Shown here: piece after piece, positions 14,358 through 23,091 of the stretch | Position numbering within the stretch: the first letter of the stretch is position 1 | Layout: each line of letters starts with the position of its first letter | DNA from: Flavobacteriaceae bacterium | GTDB lineage: Bacteria > Bacteroidota > Bacteroidia > Flavobacteriales > Flavobacteriaceae | Assembly (NCBI GenBank): GCA_018672145.1 | Contig: JABHGH010000082.1 | Span: 1-34,752 of the forward strand | Length of the DNA stretch: 34,752 nt | Reading direction: 5' to 3' | Notes under the pieces: model-generated | Told to the model about the DNA's origin: nothing | The model's database searches: none | What the model saw: the letters and a program-made list of their open reading frames with translations, nothing else | Translations under genes and position numbers: made by a program

Positions 14358-16331
14358 ATGGCTAAAAAAGAAAAAACTCCGAATAAGAAACCAACGCTAA
14401 GTTCATACTGGCTTTATGGTTTAATAGCTGCTTTCTTTATCAGCATGTCTTATTTCAATAATAGTGACGGGCTATCAAACGATCAGCAAATAAACATCTC
14501 AACATTCGAGCGATTTCTTAACGAAGATGAAGTTGAGCGCGTATTGGTCATCAATAAAAATTTGGCGCAGGTAACCATCAAGGATGATGCCTTACAAACG
14601 TCCAAGCATAAAAAAGCACGAACAAAAGATTTCTTTGGTCGTTCAAGCAGCAGCGGACCACACTACCAATTTGAAGTAGGTAATCTAGAAATTTTTCAAG
14701 GAAAACTAGAGAACGCAAAAAGCAATGGTGTTGAATTTGATTATGACTTTAAAACAGTTGAAAGCCGTTGGCTCGATGTGATGTTGAGCTTTCTCCCTCT
14801 AATTTTGATTATTGGCGTATGGATTTTCCTTATGCGAAGAATGTCAGGCGGAGGCGCAGGTGGCGGAGGACAAATTTTTAATATTGGTAAGTCAAAAGCT
14901 AAACTATTTGATGAAAAGTCAAACGTAAAAATCACCTTCAAGGACGTCGCTGGACTGGAAGGGGCAAAAGAAGAGGTGCAAGAAATTGTAGACTTTTTAA
15001 AAAATCCTTCCAAATACACCGTTTTGGGAGGGAAGATTCCAAAAGGAGCTTTGTTGGTAGGCCCTCCAGGAACAGGAAAAACACTTCTGGCAAAAGCAGT
15101 TGCCGGTGAGGCGAAAGTTCCATTTTTCTCACTCTCAGGGTCAGATTTTGTTGAAATGTTTGTTGGGGTAGGCGCATCTCGTGTGCGTGACTTATTCAAG
15201 CAAGCAAAGGACAAGTCTCCAGCGATCATTTTCATTGATGAGATAGATGCCATCGGCCGAGCACGTGGAAAAAACAATATGACTGGCTCAAACGATGAAC
15301 GCGAAAACACCTTAAACCAGTTGCTTACGGAAATGGATGGTTTTGGCACAGATACTAACGTAATCGTATTAGCAGCAACTAACCGATCCGATGTGTTGGA
15401 TAAAGCATTGATGCGAGCAGGTCGTTTTGATCGCCAAATCTATGTCGATCTTCCCGACTTACACGAGCGAAAAGAAATATTTGAGGTGCACTTGAAACCA
15501 TTAAAGGTAGATCGCAAACTTGATGTGAGCTTCTTGGCCAAACAAACACCAGGGTTCTCAGGTGCAGACATTGCCAATGTTTGTAACGAGTCTGCCTTGA
15601 TCGCCGCTCGAAAAAAGAAGAAGAAAGTTGATCGTCAAGACTTTTTGGACGCCGTTGACCGCATTGTTGGTGGGTTGGAAAAGAAAAGTAAAATCATCAC
15701 TCCTTCTGAAAAGAAAACAATCGCTTTCCACGAAGCTGGTCACGCCACAGTGAGTTGGATGCTTGAGCACGCTGCTCCCTTAGTCAAAGTGACCATTGTA
15801 CCACGAGGGCAATCATTGGGAGCTGCTTGGTACCTTCCTGAAGAACGGCAGATTGTACAAACCGAGCAAATGCTTGACGAAATGTGTGCTACATTAGGGG
15901 GGCGTGCAGCAGAGCAAATCGTGTTTGGCAAAATATCGACAGGTGCTTTAAGTGACCTAGTCAAAGTGACACGACAGGCACGTGCTATTGTCACCGTCTA
16001 TGGGCTCAATGAGAAGATTGGTAATATTACGTATTACAACGCCGATGGTGAAAACGAATTTGGCTTTACAAAGCCGTATAGTGAGGCCACAGCCAAACAA
16101 ATCGATGAAGAAATTTCTAAAATTGTGGAACAGCAATACAAAAGAGCCATTGCTTTATTGCGTAAAAACAAAAAGAAATTAACGGAACTGGCAGAGTATT
16201 TACTCGATAAAGAAGTTATCTTCAAAGATGATTTGGTGACAATATTTGGCAAGCGTCCATTTGAAAAAGAAGACCCTGTTGCAAAACTTACTGAAACGTC
16301 TACGACAAAAAAGACAGAGAAGTCAACATAG
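14358..16331 (+). CDS. ftsH: ATP-dependent zinc metalloprotease FtsH
   Basis: Membrane-anchored AAA+ protease that degrades misfolded membrane proteins and regulatory substrates such as LpxC in proteobacteria. 657 residues. Two membrane helices (about 18-35 and 142-159) flank a periplasmic domain. A Gly-rich linker follows, then the AAA domain with Walker A GPPGTGKT at 235-242, Walker B IIFIDEIDAI, SRH with AATNRSDVLDKALMRAGRFDRQ, and the protease site HEAGH at 458-462 with D533 as probable third zinc ligand. The C-terminal tail is rich in Lys, Thr and Glu. Confidence 0.97.
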   Translation: MAKKEKTPNKKPTLSSYWLYGLIAAFFISMSYFNNSDGLSNDQQINISTFERFLNEDEVERVLVINKNLAQVTIKDDALQTSKHKKARTKDFFGRSSSSGPHYQFEVGNLEIFQGKLENAKSNGVEFDYDFKTVESRWLDVMLSFLPLILIIGVWIFLMRRMSGGGAGGGGQIFNIGKSKAKLFDEKSNVKITFKDVAGLEGAKEEVQEIVDFLKNPSKYTVLGGKIPKGALLVGPPGTGKTLLAKAVAGEAKVPFFSLSGSDFVEMFVGVGASRVRDLFKQAKDKSPAIIFIDEIDAIGRARGKNNMTGSNDERENTLNQLLTEMDGFGTDTNVIVLAATNRSDVLDKALMRAGRFDRQIYVDLPDLHERKEIFEVHLKPLKVDRKLDVSFLAKQTPGFSGADIANVCNESALIAARKKKKKVDRQDFLDAVDRIVGGLEKKSKIITPSEKKTIAFHEAGHATVSWMLEHAAPLVKVTIVPRGQSLGAAWYLPEERQIVQTEQMLDEMCATLGGRAAEQIVFGKISTGALSDLVKVTRQARAIVTVYGLNEKIGNITYYNADGENEFGFTKPYSEATAKQIDEEISKIVEQQYKRAIALLRKNKKKLTELAEYLLDKEVIFKDDLVTIFGKRPFEKEDPVAKLTETSTTKKTEKST

Positions 16332-16364
16332 TTTTATATCTTTAGTGTTTCAAACAAAAATGTC

Positions 16365-16979
16365 TTGAAACGACTCTTTTCCTCTCTTTTTGGAGGTTCT
16401 TCAAAGCCTGAAAAAAAAGATGAAGCGGTTCGCAGCAAATATATGCCTGCCGTTGAGGTTCCTATCGAAGAATCTTTTACGATCAAATTCACCAAGCAAG
16501 GAGGTAAGTTTATCTATTGCGAAAGCAAGAAAGAATCAATCGAAGCTTTCAAGAACATTCTCTCCGAAAACAAATGGGATGATTGCGAAATGCTTTGTTT
16601 TGATTCAAAGTTGCAAGAACGCTTTGTCAGACCATCTATCACACCAACCAAAACCAATCTGAATGCACGCTTTTTTCTCACCACGTGTGAGTTTTTGGTG
16701 GCACACGATGGAAGCTTAATCATGTGTGCTGAACAAATTGCCAATCACAAACTTATTGATCTGCCAGAAAATTTTGTTATTGTTGCCGGAACAAAACAAC
16801 TCACCGATACACTTAGCGAAGGGCTGAAAGGAATTAAACACAAATACAAAAAAAATATTCCCATAAACATCACTTCTATTAAACATTTTAAAAAGACTAT
16901 ATCAGAAAGTAAAAACAGTTTTCTGACATATGGGTTACCAATAAAGCACGTATACTTAATTCTTGTAGAAGATTATTAA
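16365..16979 (+). CDS. LUD-domain (LutC/YkgG-like) protein
   Basis: A 204-residue protein with a LUD domain, the fold of LutC in lactate oxidation and of YkgG. The domain runs from about residue 40; the typical strand/loop FFLTTCEFLVAHDGSLIM, then IVAGTKQL and INITSIKHFK are visible. No lutA/lutB partner is nearby. The only start keeping the MKRLFSSLFGG opening is TTG at 16365. An ATG five bases upstream (16360) is out of frame and runs into a stop after one codon; insertion of one T would join it in frame, so a recent deletion or sequence error at the start is possible. One-base overlap (TAATG) with cdsA. Confidence 0.78.
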   Translation: MKRLFSSLFGGSSKPEKKDEAVRSKYMPAVEVPIEESFTIKFTKQGGKFIYCESKKESIEAFKNILSENKWDDCEMLCFDSKLQERFVRPSITPTKTNLNARFFLTTCEFLVAHDGSLIMCAEQIANHKLIDLPENFVIVAGTKQLTDTLSEGLKGIKHKYKKNIPINITSIKHFKKTISESKNSFLTYGLPIKHVYLILVEDY

Positions 16980-17782
16980 TGAATGATTTTTTTAATCGGT
17001 CACTGGTTGGGCTTGTCTATGCAGGCGTGTGGATAGCCGCAATATTAGTAGAACATTCTTTATTCTACAATGTCCTTGTCGTGAGTTTTGCTTTCATTGC
17101 TGCTCACGAAATGCTTAAACTTTTTAAAGTGCAATCAATCCTTCTTCCAGGACTTTTATGCCTCATTACTATAGGTCTTTTTGTCAATGGCTTACCATTA
17201 ATTTCTGTGGCTTTGATTGCTTTGTTCTGCCAAACAAGCCTTGCTGTTTTGATGTTTGGTCAAATAAAAATCAAACTCCACGCAACATTCGCCAGTCTTG
17301 TGTGCGTTATGCATATTTTATTTCCCATGCTTCTTTTATCTGAAGCAACTCAACAGGACAGTATTATCTTTACCAAAGACATTGTGCTTGGTTTACTTTT
17401 CTTTATTTGGGGGACAGATGGGATGGCGTATAGCTACGGATCTATGTTTGGAAAAAACACCCTCTTTCGTAATGTGTCTCCGAACAAATCGATTGAAGGG
17501 GCAGTTGCAGCACTTTTATTTAGTCCAGCTGTCGCTTTGGTAAACTCCTATCTGTTTTTGGATTATAGCTTTTTGTTTTGGCTTCAAATTGGCTTACTCG
17601 CTAGCACAACATCAATCATAGGCGACCTTGTTCAAAGTCAATTCAAAAGAACGGCAAATGTAAAGGACAGTGGTTCTATTTTACTGGGTCACGGAGGGCT
17701 ATACGATCGGCTAGATAGTCTTATTTTTACCATACCATTTGTTTATTTATATATTTTATTATTTACAATTTATGTTTCATAA
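16979..17782 (+). CDS. cdsA: Phosphatidate cytidylyltransferase
   Basis: Makes CDP-diacylglycerol from phosphatidate and CTP, the branch point of phospholipid synthesis. 267 residues with about seven or eight membrane helices. The C-terminal family signature is intact: SQFKRTANVKDSG followed by LLGHGGLYDRLDSL (S-x-x-K-R-x4-K-D-x-G, HGG-x-x-DR-x-D). The cytoplasmic loop WGTDGMAYSYGSMFGKN and SPNKSIEGA are also typical. Starts in TAATG overlap with the LUD gene and overlaps psd by 11 bases, so translation is probably coupled through the operon. Confidence 0.95.
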   Translation: MNDFFNRSLVGLVYAGVWIAAILVEHSLFYNVLVVSFAFIAAHEMLKLFKVQSILLPGLLCLITIGLFVNGLPLISVALIALFCQTSLAVLMFGQIKIKLHATFASLVCVMHILFPMLLLSEATQQDSIIFTKDIVLGLLFFIWGTDGMAYSYGSMFGKNTLFRNVSPNKSIEGAVAALLFSPAVALVNSYLFLDYSFLFWLQIGLLASTTSIIGDLVQSQFKRTANVKDSGSILLGHGGLYDRLDSLIFTIPFVYLYILLFTIYVS

Positions 17783-18422
17783 AGAAGGATTTCGAATTAT
17801 CATTTTTGCGTTTATCAGCGCTGCTGTCATCGTATTGTGCGCTGACTATTTTATAACGATTGAATGGCTCAAGATTGCTCTTCAATTTCTAGCCTTAACG
17901 ATGCTAGTGCTAGTCCTTCAATTCTTCAGAAATCCCAAAAGAACACCGCTCGAAGACCACAGTAATATCATCGCTCCCGTTGATGGGAAAGTGGTTATCA
18001 TTGAAGAAGTGCACGAGTCAGAATATTTTAAAGACAAACGCTTACAGGTATCTGTTTTTATGTCCCCACTCAATGTGCATGTCACACGCTATCCATTAAG
18101 TGGTAAAATTCTTTTGAGCAAATACCATCCTGGTAAATATTTGGTTGCTTGGCACCCAAAGTCATCCACTCTCAACGAGAGAACAACTATAGTGATTGAC
18201 CATGAAAAATACGGCTCTGTCCTCTATCGACAAATTGCTGGTGCGGTTGCTAAACGAATCGTAAACTATGCGACAAAAGACGAAAAGGCAATCCAAGGTC
18301 ATGACGCTGGGTTCATCAAATTCGGTTCTCGTGTCGATTTGTTTTTACCATTAGGGACGCCTCTGAACATTGAACTCAATGAAAAGGTAAAAGGAGGCGT
18401 TACAATCATCAGTGAATCGTGA
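17772..18422 (+). CDS. psd: Phosphatidylserine decarboxylase proenzyme (short type)
   Basis: Pyruvoyl enzyme that turns phosphatidylserine into phosphatidylethanolamine. 216 residues, the short soluble-like form with two N-terminal hydrophobic segments (about 8-25 and 34-52). The self-cleavage site is G185-S186 in KFGSRVD, where Ser becomes the pyruvoyl group. IAPVDGKV (68-75) and MSPLNVHVTR (98-107) are conserved active-site blocks. The open frame extends back to 17739 but the ATG at 17772 gives the family start and an 11-base overlap with cdsA. Next to cdsA the role is clear. Confidence 0.95.
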   Translation: MFHKEGFRIIIFAFISAAVIVLCADYFITIEWLKIALQFLALTMLVLVLQFFRNPKRTPLEDHSNIIAPVDGKVVIIEEVHESEYFKDKRLQVSVFMSPLNVHVTRYPLSGKILLSKYHPGKYLVAWHPKSSTLNERTTIVIDHEKYGSVLYRQIAGAVAKRIVNYATKDEKAIQGHDAGFIKFGSRVDLFLPLGTPLNIELNEKVKGGVTIISES

Positions 18423-18676
18423 ACCAAGTGAAGGGGGAAACGATAACTTTTGATAGTGCCGTCAGTTGGGTTAGCGATCATCATCAACATATCCCTATGG
18501 ATGATTTATTACGATTGTATGCGTATTACAAAGTCGCAAAAGGAAATGAAGCCAAACCCAATAACGATAAGCCCATCGTAAGTGCATTTAAGTCAAATGC
18601 GCTCATGCAAGTTGGTCATTTACCAAAGGAAATTGCTGAGAAAAAATATACAGAGTTAGTCCGTCAACTCATGTAG
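18419..18676 (+). CDS. Acyl-CoA-binding protein (ACBP)
   Basis: An 85-residue helical protein of the ACBP family, which binds medium- and long-chain acyl-CoA esters in the cytosol. The signature is the helix with LLRLYAYYKVAKGN, followed by AFKSNALMQVG, reminiscent of the canonical Leu-Tyr-x-x-Tyr-Lys-x-A motif. It starts at a GTG overlapping the psd stop (GTGA), so it is the last gene of the cdsA-psd-ACBP run; acyl-CoA buffering for lipid synthesis is a reasonable inference. Bacterial ACBPs are less common than eukaryotic ones. It ends five bases before the convergent valS stop. Confidence 0.85.
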   Translation: MNQVKGETITFDSAVSWVSDHHQHIPMDDLLRLYAYYKVAKGNEAKPNNDKPIVSAFKSNALMQVGHLPKEIAEKKYTELVRQLM

Positions 18677-18681
18677 TTATA

Positions 18682-21306
18682 TTATCGCTGAAGCTGTGCG
18701 AGCTGCTGCTCAATATGCTTTATTTTTTCATGCGCATCGCTCTCCTTTTTTCTTTCAACAGCTACAACACTCTCAGGTGCATTATCCACAAAGCGAGAAT
18801 TGCTCAACTTTTTTTGAACACTTTGCAAGAATCCCTTTTGATAGCTTAACTCTTCTTCTAATTTGCGCATTTCCTCCACAGGGTTATCCAAAGAAAAAGG
18901 CATAAAATAAGCTGAAGTGCCTACACGGAACGAAAGAACTTGCTCAGGCATTTCTTTCGCAACAGTACATGAATCAATACTAGCCAGCTTACAAACCACT
19001 TGTTCATAATAATCCACTTGTTTTGTTTCTTCAATAAGTTGAAGCGGGGTTTTCATGGGGATGTTTTTTTGCATACGAATTGCACGAATTGAAGACACCA
19101 TTTCCATTGTGTGAGAAAAAATACGCAAAACATTTTCGTTCACTTTTTCTGATTTTGGCCACGAAGAAACAATCAGTGCTTCTTCTGCCGATCGTGTTCC
19201 CAAAACATGCCACAGTTCCTCTGACAAGAATGGCATAAACGGGTGAAGTAATCGTAAGTTGTTTTCAAAAATTTCAACAACTTCAGCGTGAGTTTGACTG
19301 TCAATCGGCTTCCCGTATGAAGGCTTGACTAGCTCCAATAACCATGAACAGAAATCATCCCAAATCAATTTGTAAATACTCATCAACGCATCAGAAATTC
19401 TGTATTTATCAAAATGATCATTTACAATTGTGAGTTCTTTCTGGAACTTGTATTTATACCATTCTATGCCTTGTTTTGCCACACTGTCTTGTGAAATCGA
19501 ATCGTCGATTTCCCACCCTTGAAGCAAGCGGTGTGCATTCCAGATTTTATTAGCAAAATTTTTCCCTTGTTGGCACAGCGCTTCATCAAAAAGAAGATCG
19601 TTTCCGGCAGCAGAACTGAGAAGCAAGCCCACACGAACACTATCAGCACCATATTTGTCGATAAGCCCTAAGGCATTTGGAGAGTTTCCAAGTTGCTTGG
19701 ACATTTTTCTTCCTTGATTGTCTCGTACCAATCCCGTTAAATAAACATTTTGAAAGGGTTGTGCATCACGAAAAGTATATCCCGACATAATCATTCTAGC
19801 AACCCAGAAAAACAAAATATCAGGTCCGGTGACTAGGTCTTGTGTGGGGTAATAATATTGAACCTCATCATTGTCTGGGTTTCGAATTCCGTCAAAAACA
19901 GATATCGGCCATAGCCATGACGAAAACCAAGTGTCTAGCACATCCTCATCTTGCGTAAGGTCTGCAATGGACAAGGTTGGGTTGTTTGTTTTAACGCGTG
20001 CTTTCTCAACCGCTTTCTCTTGCGTTAAGGCAACCACAAAATCTTGTTTGTCAGGGCCATAGTAGTAAGCAGGGATTTGCTGACCCCACCATAATTGTCG
20101 AGAAATATTCCAATCTCGAATATTACTCATCCAATGCCGGTATGTGTTCATGAATTTTTTTGGAAACAATTTTACTGTCCCATCCTCTACTGCTGAAAGT
20201 GCAGGCTTCGCCAATTGCTCCATTTTTAAAAACCACTGATCGGAAAGTCTTGGCTCTACAACGGCTTTGGTGCGTTCCGACAAACCAACTTTATGAGTGT
20301 GTGGTTTGGTGCTCACCAATTCTCCTGACTTTTCTAGCTCTTTCACAATCAGCTTTCGGGCATGAAAACGGTCTTTACCCTCAAGGTGTAATCCTTCTTT
20401 ATTTAAGGTTCCGTCTGGGTTAAAAATATCAACAAAAGCAAGATTGTGTTTATCCCCTAATGCCTTGTCGTTTTCGTCGTGGGCAGGTGTGACCTTTAGA
20501 CAACCTGTCCCAAATTCTATATCCACATAATCATCAATAATAATCGGAACTTCACGCTCAACAATCGGAACAATAACCTTTTTGCCATGAAGATGCTTAA
20601 ACCTTTCATCTTCGGGGTGGATTGCCACAGCAGTGTCTCCCATGAGGGTTTCTGGTCGTGTGGTCGCTATTGTGATTTTTTCCTCACTTCCTACAACTCG
20701 ATAGGCAATATGATAGAGGTTTCCTTGCTTTTCTTCGTGAATAACCTCTTCATCAGACAGCGTAGTTTGTGCCTCTGGATCCCAGTTGACCATACGATAC
20801 CCACGATAAATCAATCCTCGCTCATACAAGTCAACAAAGACTTGTAAAACAGATTCTGTCATTTCGGGATCAAGTGTAAATTTGGTGCGATCCCAGTCGC
20901 AAGAACATCCAAGTTTTTTAAGTTGATCGAGAATAATGCCCCCATGGTCATCTGTCCATTGCCAAGCATGTCCCAGAAACTCATCCCTTGATAAGTCTTC
21001 TTTTTTTACACCTTCATTGGCAAGCTTTTGAACCACTTTGGCTTCTGTTGCAATCGATGCATGATCGGTGCCAGGAACCCAGCACGCATTGAAACCAAGC
21101 ATTCGAGCACGTCGAATCAACACATCTTGCAGGGTGTTGTTCATCATATGTCCCATGTGAAGAACGCCAGTTACGTTTGGGGGTGGAATCACAATTGTGT
21201 ATGGTCTTCGTTCGTCGGGCTGTGAATGGAAATACTTGTGCTCAAGCCAATAGGAATACCACTTTTCAGCGATTTGATTGGCGTTTAATTTTTCGGGTGA
21301 ACCCAT
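18682..21306 (-). CDS. valS: Valyl-tRNA synthetase
   Basis: Charges tRNA-Val. 874 residues, full length. Class I signatures: HMGH at 50-53 in PPPNVTGVLHMGH and KMSKQ at 534-538 (the usual final Ser replaced by Gln, common in ValRS of this phylum). The CP1 editing domain (about 190-340) contains TTRPETLMGDTAV. WWGQQIPAYY and DVLDTWFSSWLWP are typical. The C-terminal 65 residues form the tRNA-binding coiled-coil arm. A promoter box is predicted 27 bases upstream. Confidence 0.97.
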   Translation of the reverse strand: MGSPEKLNANQIAEKWYSYWLEHKYFHSQPDERRPYTIVIPPPNVTGVLHMGHMMNNTLQDVLIRRARMLGFNACWVPGTDHASIATEAKVVQKLANEGVKKEDLSRDEFLGHAWQWTDDHGGIILDQLKKLGCSCDWDRTKFTLDPEMTESVLQVFVDLYERGLIYRGYRMVNWDPEAQTTLSDEEVIHEEKQGNLYHIAYRVVGSEEKITIATTRPETLMGDTAVAIHPEDERFKHLHGKKVIVPIVEREVPIIIDDYVDIEFGTGCLKVTPAHDENDKALGDKHNLAFVDIFNPDGTLNKEGLHLEGKDRFHARKLIVKELEKSGELVSTKPHTHKVGLSERTKAVVEPRLSDQWFLKMEQLAKPALSAVEDGTVKLFPKKFMNTYRHWMSNIRDWNISRQLWWGQQIPAYYYGPDKQDFVVALTQEKAVEKARVKTNNPTLSIADLTQDEDVLDTWFSSWLWPISVFDGIRNPDNDEVQYYYPTQDLVTGPDILFFWVARMIMSGYTFRDAQPFQNVYLTGLVRDNQGRKMSKQLGNSPNALGLIDKYGADSVRVGLLLSSAAGNDLLFDEALCQQGKNFANKIWNAHRLLQGWEIDDSISQDSVAKQGIEWYKYKFQKELTIVNDHFDKYRISDALMSIYKLIWDDFCSWLLELVKPSYGKPIDSQTHAEVVEIFENNLRLLHPFMPFLSEELWHVLGTRSAEEALIVSSWPKSEKVNENVLRIFSHTMEMVSSIRAIRMQKNIPMKTPLQLIEETKQVDYYEQVVCKLASIDSCTVAKEMPEQVLSFRVGTSAYFMPFSLDNPVEEMRKLEEELSYQKGFLQSVQKKLSNSRFVDNAPESVVAVERKKESDAHEKIKHIEQQLAQLQR

Positions 21307-21333
21307 GAAAAGCTTGATTAGTCGATTGAATCA

Positions 21334-21341
21334 CAAAAGTA
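21334..21341 (-). promoter_or_regulatory. -7 promoter box of valS
   Basis: The minus strand reads TACTTTTG, a full TAnnTTTG match, 27 bases before the valS ATG. No clear -33 TTG at 17-23 bases. The 27-base leader is too short for a T-box-type element. Confidence 0.5.
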
Positions 21342-21415
21342 GCTAACAACACTTGATAAAAAAAGCCATCGGCAATGTGAAGTAGTTTTTTGTATATTTA
21401 ACAAAAATAAACCAC

Positions 21416-21799
21416 ATGAAATCAACACATCTTATCTTACTATTAGCTGTTTGTTTTTGTACCATTCAGGTATTAGGTCAAGCCGAGATTACATTTGATA
21501 CAGATGTCATTGACTACGGTACCATCAACAAGGGTGAAGATGGCATTCGTTCATTTAAGTTTACCAATACAGGGTCTGCAGCATTATTCATTACACAGGT
21601 GCGTTCGTCTTGCGGTTGTACAATTCCAAAGAAACCTACTGACTCCATTATGCCAGGCGAAGAAGACTTTATTGAAGTAAAATATGACACCAATCGGGTT
21701 GGTCCAATCCGAAAAACCATCACGGTTACCTCTAACGCAAGCACAGCTGTTGTGGCTCTGAAGATAAAAGGCACAATTATTGAGCCTGAGGAACAATAA
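21416..21799 (+). CDS. Exported DUF1573 protein
   Basis: A 127-residue secreted protein: signal peptide of about 21 residues (hydrophobic core, cleavage near VLG-QA) and one DUF1573 domain, an immunoglobulin-like beta sandwich related to ASPM/SPD-2/Hydin (ASH) domains. Visible hallmarks are F-x-F-x-N-T-G-S-A-A-L and VRSSCGCTIPKKP, with the conserved SSCGCT. The two Cys may form a disulfide or bind a ligand. Function unknown; widespread in Bacteroidota. A weak box TATATTTA (21393-21400) lies 15 bases upstream. Confidence 0.85.
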   Translation: MKSTHLILLLAVCFCTIQVLGQAEITFDTDVIDYGTINKGEDGIRSFKFTNTGSAALFITQVRSSCGCTIPKKPTDSIMPGEEDFIEVKYDTNRVGPIRKTITVTSNASTAVVALKIKGTIIEPEEQ

Positions 21800-21864
21800 G
21801 TTTTTCGATGCTTTTTCCGTTTACACCATCTTTGCATCTCTGTAAATTTCGCATATTTGTAATT

Positions 21865-21872
21865 CAAATTTG
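21865..21872 (+). promoter_or_regulatory. Possible -7 box of the aminotransferase-murB operon
   Basis: CAAATTTG differs from TAnnTTTG only at base 1 and ends exactly four bases before the ATG at 21877. An alternative, CATATTTG at 21852-21859, also has one mismatch and would leave a 17-base leader. I cannot choose between them. Confidence 0.4.
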
Positions 21873-21876
21873 AGCT

Positions 21877-23091
21877 ATGCCTAAAATTTCGTTGAAAGGG
21901 ATGAATCTACCCACTTCTCCCATTCGAAAGTTAACAAATGATGCAGAATCAGCTAAGGCCAAGGGAATAGAGGTCATCCACCTCAACATTGGACAGCCAG
22001 ATGTCCGTACTCCGCAAAAAGCACTACAAGCTATTCAGACTTTTAACGAAGATGTGTTAGCCTATGGTCCGTCAGAGGGCTCTTTAACATACCGTGAAAA
22101 AATGTGTGATTACTACGCACAACACAAAATTGATGTAGAGCCAGAAAATATCCTTGTGACAACTGGAGCAAGCGAGGCCATCATTATGACTTTGGATTGC
22201 ATTACCAACGAAGGTGATGAACTCATTATTCCGGAGCCTTTTTATGCAAATTACGATACTTTTGCCGCTGCTTGTGGCGTAAAAGTAGTTCCTGTTCCTT
22301 CTAGTATTGATAATGATTTTGCACTTCCCGACATTTCAGATATTTCAGCTCTAATCAACGATAAAACACGAGCTATTTTTATTTGTAATCCAAATAATCC
22401 TACGGGCTATGTTTATAATCAAGAAGAGCTCAGTGCCTTGGCGGATCTAGTGAAGGAATACGACATCTTCCTTATTGTTGATGAGGTATACAGAGAGTTT
22501 ATTTATGATGACATCGAACATGTTTCTGTATTGACACTCCCTGGTTTGGAGGAGCATGCTATTCTTGTCGATTCAATGTCCAAAAGATACAGTATGTGCG
22601 GAGCACGTATTGGCTGTTTGGTTTCTAAAAATAAAGCTGTGATGGAAGCCGCTCTAAAATTTGCGCAATCACGACTATCGCCACCGGCACTAGGACTACA
22701 CGCTGCCGAGGCAGCAATGGACGAACCGATGAGCTATTTAAAAGAAGTTATAGCTATCTATCATGAAAGAAGAAATACACTCGTAGAGGCTATAGGCAAG
22801 ATTCCTGGAGTTGTGGTTAGTGTTCCTAGAGGTGCTTTTTATTGCCTGGTACAACTTCCTGTTGATGATACCGATTCTTTTGCAAAATGGCTGTTAACAT
22901 CCTACTCTCAAAAAGGGAAAACTTTAATGGTCGCACCAGCCTCTGGATTTTATGGCAATCGCAAGTTAGGAAAATCGTTGATTCGTATTGCCTTTGTGTT
23001 GGATCGTCAGAAACTAAAAGAAAGTGCGGCTATTCTTGAGGGTGCTCTCAGCGTATACCCACACACTCTCAAAGCCAAAATCATTCAATGA
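21877..23091 (+). CDS. Class I/II pyridoxal-phosphate aminotransferase
   Basis: A 404-residue fold-type I PLP enzyme close to aspartate-family aminotransferases. The PLP lysine is K236 in SMSKRYSMCGARIG; other signatures are NIGQPD (37-42), the PLP-ring block NPNNPTG (171-177), VDEVYREF (201-208) and a C-terminal RIAFVLD whose Arg would hold the substrate carboxylate. Exact amino-acid specificity cannot be set from sequence. Its stop overlaps the murB start (ATGA), so the two share a transcript; amino-acid supply for cell-wall precursors is possible but not shown. Confidence 0.92.
   Translation: MPKISLKGMNLPTSPIRKLTNDAESAKAKGIEVIHLNIGQPDVRTPQKALQAIQTFNEDVLAYGPSEGSLTYREKMCDYYAQHKIDVEPENILVTTGASEAIIMTLDCITNEGDELIIPEPFYANYDTFAAACGVKVVPVPSSIDNDFALPDISDISALINDKTRAIFICNPNNPTGYVYNQEELSALADLVKEYDIFLIVDEVYREFIYDDIEHVSVLTLPGLEEHAILVDSMSKRYSMCGARIGCLVSKNKAVMEAALKFAQSRLSPPALGLHAAEAAMDEPMSYLKEVIAIYHERRNTLVEAIGKIPGVVVSVPRGAFYCLVQLPVDDTDSFAKWLLTSYSQKGKTLMVAPASGFYGNRKLGKSLIRIAFVLDRQKLKESAAILEGALSVYPHTLKAKIIQ

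Noticed and set aside
14741..15349. 202-residue open frame antisense to ftsH
   Set aside because: Shadow of the highly conserved AAA region; no start signal, no recognisable domain, and ftsH is certain.
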